From Acetobacter okinawensis (GTDB taxonomy: Bacteria > Pseudomonadota > Alphaproteobacteria > Acetobacterales > Acetobacteraceae): a DNA stretch of 64,000 bases. Below the pieces are notes generated by a model. The model did no database searches. It worked only from the letters and a program-made list of their open reading frames with translations, and was not told the origin of the DNA. The position numbers were made by a program, and so were the translations under genes. Below are positions 9,301 through 15,248 of the stretch, one piece after another (position 1 is the first letter of the stretch; each line of letters opens with the position of its first letter). Where the stretch lies: the NCBI RefSeq assembly GCF_002153655.1, contig NZ_JOPJ01000020.1, forward strand, positions 52,721-116,720. The letters are read 5' to 3'.

Positions 9301-9691
9301 ATTGTGGCTGGTCCAGAAGTGTGTGGGGCATGTCCGCACGGGCGGCCCGCAGGGCGGCCTCCACATCACGTGCGGCACCGTTGATGTCCCGGTTGTCATC
9401 AAAAAACAGCAGGATGAACGCGCTGGAGTCCGTGGTGTCCGAGCGCATGCTGCTCACACCCGCAATCTGGCCAAGTCTGCGCTCCAGTGGTGTGGTGACG
9501 GCGCTGGCCAACTGCTGGGGCGAACTGCCGGGCTGGGAGGCAATAACATAAATGACCGGGACGGAAATATTGGGCAGGTCTGCCACCGGCATGGCGCGGT
9601 AGGCAAAAAGACCCGCCACCATAAACGCAACCGCCATAAGGGTTGTGCCAACGGGGCGCATGATAAACAGCCGACTAAAAGACACCGGCAT
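6350..9691 (-). CDS. RND multidrug efflux pump (HAE-1, MdtB/MdtC-like)
   Basis: The 1113-residue inner-membrane pump begins FSRLFIMRPVGTTLMAVAFM and has the duplicated architecture of AcrB-type proteins: TM1, periplasmic porter and docking domains, TM2-6, then a second half. The proton-relay aspartates are in GFVVDDAIVVVEN (about 410-422), and the matching lysine region is VGIVKKNAILMIDF near the C-terminus. It would expel drugs or solvents as a trimer driven by proton influx. GAGGAG lies just upstream of ATG 9691. The pump is the last gene of a five-gene operon whose adaptor is of the EmrA/AaeA type. No AcrA-type adaptor or outer-membrane channel gene is next to it. The family is certain; the substrate is unknown. 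Confidence 0.93.
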   Translation of the reverse strand: MPVSFSRLFIMRPVGTTLMAVAFMVAGLFAYRAMPVADLPNISVPVIYVIASQPGSSPQQLASAVTTPLERRLGQIAGVSSMRSDTTDSSAFILLFFDDNRDINGAARDVEAALRAARADMPHTLLDQPQYYKANPSDSPIMVAALSSPTRNVTALRDLGETRLKPMLAGVKGVGWVDVVGSDKPAIRVEVNPQLLYQYGIGFEDVRSALASANANTPKGFIETGGQRLTLETNDQAHSPEQYRDLVIGYRNNRPVRLSSVATVRSGPQNERTAGWFNKQPAVLAIIRAQPGSNVIEVTDAIRARATLLRNALPADVAFTLVSDRSVSIRGALEDTQETLLGAVALVVLVVLAFLRSWRSTFIPAITVPVSLAGSLAFMHLLGFSLDTLSLMALTIATGFVVDDAIVVVENIARHMEEGMSRMQATLQGAQEIGFTILSITISLIAVFLPLLLMGGVAGKVFFEFAMTLTIAVSVSFFLAISLTPMMCAHFLEVHGPDQPATAKTANPLVRAAHLLADGTDYALAGMMRLYRTTLDGALRHPWLTLLSLPLTLVATVGLVIIIPKTILPAEDIALLQGYLSVDQTSSFSAMSAKTRMVLDAMQAAPGVEGVIGFTGEDAANEAEVYAQLKPKGQRSQTPEAIAAHIQQAVSDIPGLSTSISNAGDINGGGQRVHEGAYSFVFRSENEADIDQWVPRMTEALRNSRILSGVSSHTVGHGMALHVHINRDNAARYQITPQLIGNALYDAYGQRTASSISTPLTTYYVIMEVQKQFRDNPEMLKSLWVSTAGGTASGAVASNTIRVRNTTDSTDARSDNLSKQSFRNAIANRLAGGGAGASNGSAVSATAETMVPLPTLSRIVSAPTPLQVSHENGFVSGALSFDLSPGHSISDAEAEIRKTMRDLHAPESLKGDFSGEAGDLHKNLVNEALVFVAAIATMYITLGILYESYIQPLTILSTLPSAAFGAVLTLWLSGQPFSLISMIAVIMLVGIVKKNAILMIDFALNAERSQSLSPHDAIKAACLTRFRPILMTTMAAAFAAIPMIVGHGYGAELRLPLGIAILGGLATSQLLTLYSTPVVYLLMHRLAAFGHKSRVWLQRRLARRSPARPNTAP

Positions 9692-9744
9692 GGCTCCTCT
9701 GGCTGTGCTGGAGGGGGGAGATTGGGGGCGTGGTCCTGCTGGTT

Positions 9745-10503
9745 CTAGGGAGTGGTCTGGGGCAGGTTGACCTCTATGCGCCCTTTGCCGTCCCGCTCGG
9801 TTGCCAGTGTGCCTGTGGCTTTGTGCACGCTAATGCCACCATCACCCTGCACATGCAGGGCGGCAACACCTGTTGTGCCGCCAAAGCTGGCGTGGCCTTT
9901 GCCTGTGTTGTTGATGTCCAGCGCCTTGAGCGTGCCTGACGGCGCATTCAGGCTTGCCGTGCCTGCAAGGTAGACGGCAAGGGCCGGGGCATCAATCTGG
10001 TCAATGGTTATGGGGGCCGATGTAGTGGAGCGCAGGCGGGCTGCGCCTGCAAGCCTGCCAATGTGGATAGGCCCGGAGGAGTCCGTGGCAAGGTCAATTG
10101 CTCCGGTGCTTCCGGCATCCAGCCCGCCCGAACCTGCCTGAATGGACATGGGGCCACTGCGGTCATCAATGACAATGTGGGTCGCCTGAGGGCTGTCTAT
10201 GGCAAGCGGCATAGAGGAGGGGGTGTGTAGCTCAAGGCTTTGCCCGCGCGGGCACCCTGCCTGTGACAGGGTTATGGTGCCGTCAGCCGCAGTTGTGCTT
10301 TGCAGCCCCGCTGGCCATGGTCCGGGAACCTCCACCGCGCCGGAGAGCGCGCTGTCGGTCACAACATGCAAGGCGCTCAGGCAGGGTGCACTCACCTGCA
10401 CCCGCTGGCCGGGTATGCTGCGGGCATGGGCGGCGGTGGTCAGGCACAGGCCCAGAGCACACAGCGTAGATGCAAAACGGAACGGGGCAAAGGAATGCTG
10501 CAT
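9745..10503 (-). CDS. Secreted protein resembling DUF2807/GIN-domain beta-repeat proteins
   Basis: The 252-residue protein has a clear signal peptide (FRFASTLCALGLCLTTAAHA, cleavage near residue 27). It continues as a low-charge, Gly/Ala/Ser/Thr-rich chain of short alternating hydrophobic strands. Strands such as LHVVTDSALSGAVEVPG and repeated x-I-x-I-x segments resemble the right-handed beta structure of the DUF2807 (putative autotransporter adhesin head) family; that match is by pattern only. It would sit in the periplasm or on the surface. It lies between the HlyD adaptor (48 bp upstream) and the RND pump (53 bp downstream), so it is probably cotranscribed with the efflux genes. Its role there is not known. 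Confidence 0.55.
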   Translation of the reverse strand: MQHSFAPFRFASTLCALGLCLTTAAHARSIPGQRVQVSAPCLSALHVVTDSALSGAVEVPGPWPAGLQSTTAADGTITLSQAGCPRGQSLELHTPSSMPLAIDSPQATHIVIDDRSGPMSIQAGSGGLDAGSTGAIDLATDSSGPIHIGRLAGAARLRSTTSAPITIDQIDAPALAVYLAGTASLNAPSGTLKALDINNTGKGHASFGGTTGVAALHVQGDGGISVHKATGTLATERDGKGRIEVNLPQTTP

Positions 10504-10551
10504 GCCTATGTTTGTGCCAGCCTGTGGGCCGGGCGTCCATACTTGCGTGTT

Positions 10552-11514
10552 TTAATACCGCTGCCCGCTCCCGCCCGTGCCCCCCATAAGGGCGTCACGC
10601 AGCCTGTTCAGCGCCTCGGTCAGGGAGTCATGGGCACGTTTGCCCTTGCTGCCCACAATGGTCACGGTGGTTGTCATCCCTGCGGCAAACTGGGTGCCGG
10701 GGGGGATGCTGTCAATCTGTACCCGCACGGGAATACGCTGTGCCAGACGCACCCATGTATAGACCGGGTCCACCGATGGCAGCCCCTGAGTGGAAGGGGT
10801 TGCGTTTGGGGTGGCAATCCCGCGTGTAATGCTGGTGACATGCCCCCACATGGGCTGGCGGTACCCCATCAGGTCCATGCGGGCGCGATCGCCAATGTGG
10901 ATGGAGCGGATTTTAGTTTCCTCAAAATATCCATCCACCCAGTAGGATGAGGCATCAATGACCTGAATATTGGCTTTGGCGGTGGTGGCGTAATCCCCCA
11001 CACGCATGATCAGGTTGGTCACGTAGCCGGTTACAGTGCTGCGGACATGGGTTCGGTCAAGGTTGATATTGGCTTGCGAGAGAGCGGCCATGGCGGCGGC
11101 ATACTGTGCCTTGGCCACTTCCGCCGTGGCTTGGTAGACCTGTTTTTCCTCGCGGGATGCGGCGGCGTCGGTCAGGTTGTTACGCCGGTATTCCTGTGTG
11201 GCCTTGAGCACCATTTCCGCCTGCCGTTCGTTCACCACGGCTGTGGCGGAGGCGACGTTCACCTTGAAGTCGAACGGGTCTATATCGTACAAAATATCGC
11301 CAGCATGGACAAACTGGTTGTCGCGGACCTTGATGTCGATAATCTGGCCGGACACGCGCGGCGCAATATCGGCCACCTGTACGCGTACCTGCCCGTTACG
11401 GGTCCAGGGGGCGGCGGTGTAATAATCCCACAGCACAAAGCAGACCACGGCCGCAATGGCCAGAATAATGCCGGTGGTGATGAATTGCAGAAGGCGGCGC
11501 GCACGTTCAAACAC
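10552..11514 (-). CDS. HlyD/EmrA-AaeA-type periplasmic adaptor subunit
   Basis: The 320-residue protein has one N-terminal membrane anchor (about residues 10-32). It is followed by a biotinyl-lipoyl half motif (VADIAPRVSGQIIDIKVRDNQ), a long helical hairpin (residues about 85-150) and a beta-barrel ending in VDGYFEETKIRSIHIGDRA. This is the membrane-fusion architecture of AaeA/EmrA/YibH proteins that connect an inner-membrane pump to an outer-membrane channel. The start is GTG 11514 with AAAGGG about 12 nt upstream. It follows the DUF1656 gene by 15 bp. The FUSC + DUF1656 + HlyD trio matches the AaeB-AaeX-AaeA order for aromatic-acid efflux. The adaptor family is secure. Confidence 0.88.
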   Translation of the reverse strand: MFERARRLLQFITTGIILAIAAVVCFVLWDYYTAAPWTRNGQVRVQVADIAPRVSGQIIDIKVRDNQFVHAGDILYDIDPFDFKVNVASATAVVNERQAEMVLKATQEYRRNNLTDAAASREEKQVYQATAEVAKAQYAAAMAALSQANINLDRTHVRSTVTGYVTNLIMRVGDYATTAKANIQVIDASSYWVDGYFEETKIRSIHIGDRARMDLMGYRQPMWGHVTSITRGIATPNATPSTQGLPSVDPVYTWVRLAQRIPVRVQIDSIPPGTQFAAGMTTTVTIVGSKGKRAHDSLTEALNRLRDALMGGTGGSGQRY

Positions 11515-11529
11515 GGCGGAAAAGCCCTT

Positions 11530-11730
11530 TCACAGCAGGATGGTGTAAAGGCCGATAAGGCCAATAAGAATGCCAAATTCGGCCAGCGGCAGGTTCCAGA
11601 CCACACGGCGTGCGCGAACCTTGGCCAAAAGCGGGTTGAGTGCCAGCAAGGTGGCAATGGCCAGCCCCGCATGCACCACAAAGGAGGACACCAGCAGACC
11701 GCCAATATCAAGAACAGGCTGGAGTTCCAT
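11530..11730 (-). CDS. DUF1656 (AaeX-like) small membrane protein
   Basis: The 66-residue protein begins MELQPVLDIGGLLVSSFVV and has two membrane helices (about residues 10-32 and 48-65) separated by a basic loop KVRARRVVW. That is the signature of DUF1656 proteins such as AaeX. It sits exactly between a FUSC transporter and a HlyD adaptor, as in aae operons, where it accompanies the pump but has no defined biochemical role. ATG 11730 lies one base from the FUSC stop codon, so translation is probably coupled. A longer frame that runs through this gene toward 12138 is an artefact of overlap with the FUSC gene. Confidence 0.85.
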   Translation of the reverse strand: MELQPVLDIGGLLVSSFVVHAGLAIATLLALNPLLAKVRARRVVWNLPLAEFGILIGLIGLYTILL

Positions 11731-11731
11731 G

Positions 11732-13816
11732 TCAGCGTGCCTTCCACTGCTGGTCGGGTACGGGCAGCAGGTCATACAGGTGCAGGGCGGAGCGGTTGTG
11801 CTCCAGCAGGCGAATGGCGCCAACCATGGCGGAGACGGCGGCAAGGGCTGTGGCCATCTGCCCGTGTGGCAGGCCAATGGCGTGGTCAAGCAGAATGCGG
11901 GCCTTGTGGCGCATGCGTACCAGTGCCGCATCCACGTTGTAGATGATGGTCGCACGGTAGGCGGATTCCGCATCCAGCCGAATGGCGGGAATGGTCGCGG
12001 CACGTTGCAGGTGGCGGCGTGCGCGCGCCAGTTCAAGGTTGAGTGCGTCCAGACTGGCAAGGCGGGCAAAAACACGCTGGCGCGCCTTGTTGGCGGGCAG
12101 GTAGCGGTTCCACTCCAGAATACGGCACAGCCGGTCATAGTGGCGGCTGATCAGGGCGGAGCCTGCCTGCTCGCCATGCCCTTCAAACTGGAGCAGAAGG
12201 TCATGCCCGATGGTAATGCCAACCCGGAACCGCCTGCGTGAGGCCGAAGGGGGGAGGAGGAGCACCAGCGAGATAAAGATCATGATCGCGGCAAACAGGT
12301 ACAGCACGTTGCGGTCAATAAAGGCCGATGGCTCGTAATTCTGCTGGTTTGCCACGCCAAGGATGACAAAGAAGAACACCCCGGCATTAAAGCCGATGGT
12401 TGCCGTCTTGGGGTGTATGAGCAGCAGACAGCCGCCAAAAACAACAGGAATAATGGCCATGGCCAGAAAAGGCATGTCCGCCCCTTTGGGCAGAATGCCA
12501 AAGTTGAGCACGGCCGCCACCATAATGGCCAGCGGCGTACCCAGCAGAGCCCCCATGCCAAAGCCACGCACATTGTAGGTTGTTGCGGCAAGGGTCAGGA
12601 TAATGGCCACCTGCGACAGGGCGGAATAGGTGGCTGGAATATCGGAGATAATGCACAGCCCCGCCGCGACGGAAAAACCGATAAGCGTGCGTAGCCCGTT
12701 GAGCAGGGCGGCAATTACGTCATCATGCTGTTCAATTTTAAGTTCAGGGGCCTGCGTGCGTGCCCGCTGGCCGTGCTCAAAGGCATCTATGCCGTCCACA
12801 GCCCAGCGGGTGTCGGACAGAACGGCCATGGAGCGTTCGATCAGCCATGCCTCATCCAGCGTTGGGCCAAGGCAGAGTTCGTTCTCATGGGCTTCACGCG
12901 CAAGGTCTTCAAGGTCATGCACGGCTTGTGCGGGGGAGTTTACGGGCGTGCCATCGCCAAAAGCATTGCGGATGTGTTTGAGCACGGCGTCGGAGACCTC
13001 CCCTTTGCGCAGGACAAGGGCAATAGCTTGGCTGCACGAGAGCATTTCCAGCAGTGCCACCATGGCCGAGCGTGCTCCCGCCAGCCGCAGCCGCGCATCA
13101 GGCAGTTCGGTCTTGGCGAAGGATATCTGGGATGTCAGGGCAATAATTTCCCCCGCAAGCCCTGCGCAGGCCATGCTGTCTGGTATGCTGTGCCCGGCCA
13201 GTGCATCCTTGGCGATGCGGCGCACCATATCCGACGTGCGGCGCAGGTTGGCGGTCAGTTTTTCAAATGCGGTGGGTGAGCCAAAAATATCGTTGATCGC
13301 AGCAGTGGAGGCAATGCCCACCACAATGCAGGACACGCGGTTGACCGTGACATCAAAAATGGCGGCCGGGTTATCAATGCAACTGATCCCCACAATGGCG
13401 ACCGTATAGCCCGAGAGCATGGCGGCATAGGCACGAAAGTCCCTCTCCAGCGTGCCCACAATGGTGCACAGGCTCAGCCACAGCGCGACCCCGCCCAGAA
13501 AAACCCCACGCTCCTGATTGAAGCAGGCAGTCAGGAACAGGGCGACAAATGCACCAATAATGGTCCCCGCCAGACGGTAAAGCGCTTTGGAGAGCACCTG
13601 CCCGCGCAAGGGCTGGGCCAGAATCATGACCGTAACCGCCGCCGTACCGGGGGAGGAAAGCTGGAGCCAGAATGCCGTCCCCAGCGCCAGCACGGCGGAT
13701 AGCCATGTACGCAGGCAGAACAGGAACCACCCCGGAGAAAAAACCGAGGGTGGAAGCTGGAGGAACCACCCCTTCCAGCCAGGGCGATGCATGAAAGCTG
13801 TTTTCTCAGCGGTCAT
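11732..13816 (-). CDS. FUSC family (AaeB-like) aromatic-acid efflux transporter
   Basis: The roughly 694-residue inner-membrane protein has the two-block topology of FUSC/AaeB transporters: a first group of membrane helices (about residues 30-190), a cytoplasmic region, a second helix group (about 370-530) and a C-terminal cytoplasmic helical domain. The opening FCLRTWLSAVLALGTAFWLQLSSPGTAAVTVM matches the fusaric-acid-resistance family. Such proteins export aromatic carboxylic acids with a HlyD adaptor. The frame opens at 13936, but ATG 13816 (MTAEKTAFMHRPG) removes an unlikely extension; ATG 13792 is also possible. It is the first gene of the efflux operon, and AT-rich dyads lie upstream. 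Substrate is inferred. Confidence 0.88.
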   Translation of the reverse strand: MTAEKTAFMHRPGWKGWFLQLPPSVFSPGWFLFCLRTWLSAVLALGTAFWLQLSSPGTAAVTVMILAQPLRGQVLSKALYRLAGTIIGAFVALFLTACFNQERGVFLGGVALWLSLCTIVGTLERDFRAYAAMLSGYTVAIVGISCIDNPAAIFDVTVNRVSCIVVGIASTAAINDIFGSPTAFEKLTANLRRTSDMVRRIAKDALAGHSIPDSMACAGLAGEIIALTSQISFAKTELPDARLRLAGARSAMVALLEMLSCSQAIALVLRKGEVSDAVLKHIRNAFGDGTPVNSPAQAVHDLEDLAREAHENELCLGPTLDEAWLIERSMAVLSDTRWAVDGIDAFEHGQRARTQAPELKIEQHDDVIAALLNGLRTLIGFSVAAGLCIISDIPATYSALSQVAIILTLAATTYNVRGFGMGALLGTPLAIMVAAVLNFGILPKGADMPFLAMAIIPVVFGGCLLLIHPKTATIGFNAGVFFFVILGVANQQNYEPSAFIDRNVLYLFAAIMIFISLVLLLPPSASRRRFRVGITIGHDLLLQFEGHGEQAGSALISRHYDRLCRILEWNRYLPANKARQRVFARLASLDALNLELARARRHLQRAATIPAIRLDAESAYRATIIYNVDAALVRMRHKARILLDHAIGLPHGQMATALAAVSAMVGAIRLLEHNRSALHLYDLLPVPDQQWKAR

Positions 13817-14099
13817 TCTGGGTCTGCTTTTGTTGTGGCCACTGAGCAGGAGGATGTCTCGAATCCGGATTGTCGGGCGTATATTAAAATAAAATATAAT
13901 GTTGGGGAAAGTTCTGCCCCAATCCGGGCCTTGCACTACACGCGTGGCAGACCTGACCTGTCAGCCCCACAAACTACAATCTGCTAGACCCACCCCGGCC
14001 CTGTGCCGCCCATAGTTGTTGATGTGCGCATGTTTGTGGCTGATGTCATGCCATATTCCATCTTGTCGGGCCATTGGGGGAGCGGGCACAACAGTGTGT
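13817..14099. promoter_or_regulatory. Divergent promoter region between the efflux operon and the SbcD-like gene
   Basis: No gene is evident in these 283 bp. An AATCCGGATT palindrome (13862-13871) and a TATATT-N7-AATATA dyad (13880-13898) lie close to the FUSC start and are candidates for the efflux-operon promoter and operator. No regulator gene is adjacent. Confidence 0.4.
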
Positions 14100-15248
14100 A
14101 TGAAAATTGTGCATACCTCCGACTGGCAGATCGGCCGAACCTTCAGCTTTGTGGATGACGAGGCACTGGGCGCACTTCAGGCCGAGCGGCTGAATGTTAT
14201 TGGCCGCATAGGCGCGCTCGCCCGGCAGGAGGGAGCCCCCCATGTGCTGGTGGCAGGGGATGTGTATGAGCACGAAACCCCGTCCGAGCGCACGCTACGC
14301 CAGCCCATGGAGCGTATGCGCCAGTTTGCCGATATCACCTGGCACCTTATTCCGGGGAACCATGACGCCCATACTCCACAGGGGGTGTGGACACGCCTGC
14401 TGCGGGATAACGCTGTACCCGATAACGTCAGGCTGCACCTGAGCCCCGCCCCCGTAGCGCTGGATGCAGGGGGGCAGGCGTGGCTGCTGCCCGCCGTTTT
14501 GCAGCGGCGGCACACCCTGTCCGACCTGACGGCTTACATGAACGATGCCCCAACGCCTGAAGGCGCCCTGCGCATTGGAGTGGCCCATGGCTCGGTTGTG
14601 GGGTTTGGGAATGAGGACGAGGCACAACATAACCCCATTGCCATAGACCGGGCGGAGCAGGCCGGGCTTGCCTATCTGGCATTGGGGGACTGGCACGGGT
14701 TTCGTCAGATCAACGCGCGCACCGTCTATGCGGGTACACCAGAGGTGGACCGTTTTGGCACGGGGGGTGCGGGTGGAGGTGAGTGTGTGGTGGCAGCGTT
14801 TGATGGCCCCACATCCCCCCCACGGCTGAGCACGCACCGAACGGGGCGCTTTATCTGGCGCAAGCTGGAGAATGTGGTGCTGACCAGTGGCGCGGACATA
14901 GAGGCGCTGGAAAGCAGGGTGCGCGCCATAGCCCCCGAGCAGCCTGAGACCATTCTGGCATGGCTGGAAGTCAGCGGCATGCTGGGGGTAGAGAATCTGG
15001 CTCTTTACGAAAGTCTGATCGAGCGCCGCCTCCGCAGCGCCCTGACCTGCCTGCGCCTGTCCGGTGCACCGGGGCTTGCCGCAGGGGTGGACGATCTGGA
15101 CATGTTGGGGGCGTTCGGCCCGGTGCGAGAGGCCGCATCGGCCCTGCTGGCGCAGGTGGAGGCCGGGGGGGCAGAGGCCGTGGTTGCGCAGGAGGCGCTG
15201 CAAAGGCTCTTCCTGCTATGGGGTGACGTGCGGAGGGCGCAGCCATGA
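14100..15248 (+). CDS. SbcD/YhaO-like metallophosphoesterase (DNA repair exonuclease)
   Basis: The 382-residue protein carries the calcineurin-like phosphoesterase metal motifs: HTSDWQIG (residues 5-12), AGDVYEHE, PGNHDAH (about 84-90) and AHGSVV. This is the nuclease subunit that pairs with SbcC/Rad50-like ATPases to trim DNA ends or hairpins. ATG 14100 places the first motif five residues from the N-terminus as in the family; the frame extending upstream to 14016 is not protein-like. The stop overlaps the next gene's start (ATGA at 15245-15248), so the two are translationally coupled. The partner lacks a CxxC zinc hook, so the pair is closer to YhaO/YhaN than to classical SbcDC. Confidence 0.85.
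   Translation: MKIVHTSDWQIGRTFSFVDDEALGALQAERLNVIGRIGALARQEGAPHVLVAGDVYEHETPSERTLRQPMERMRQFADITWHLIPGNHDAHTPQGVWTRLLRDNAVPDNVRLHLSPAPVALDAGGQAWLLPAVLQRRHTLSDLTAYMNDAPTPEGALRIGVAHGSVVGFGNEDEAQHNPIAIDRAEQAGLAYLALGDWHGFRQINARTVYAGTPEVDRFGTGGAGGGECVVAAFDGPTSPPRLSTHRTGRFIWRKLENVVLTSGADIEALESRVRAIAPEQPETILAWLEVSGMLGVENLALYESLIERRLRSALTCLRLSGAPGLAAGVDDLDMLGAFGPVREAASALLAQVEAGGAEAVVAQEALQRLFLLWGDVRRAQP

Noticed and set aside
14016..14099. N-terminal extension of the SbcD-like frame
   Set aside because: The family begins at the HTSDWQ motif; the extension is non-conserved and Cys-rich.
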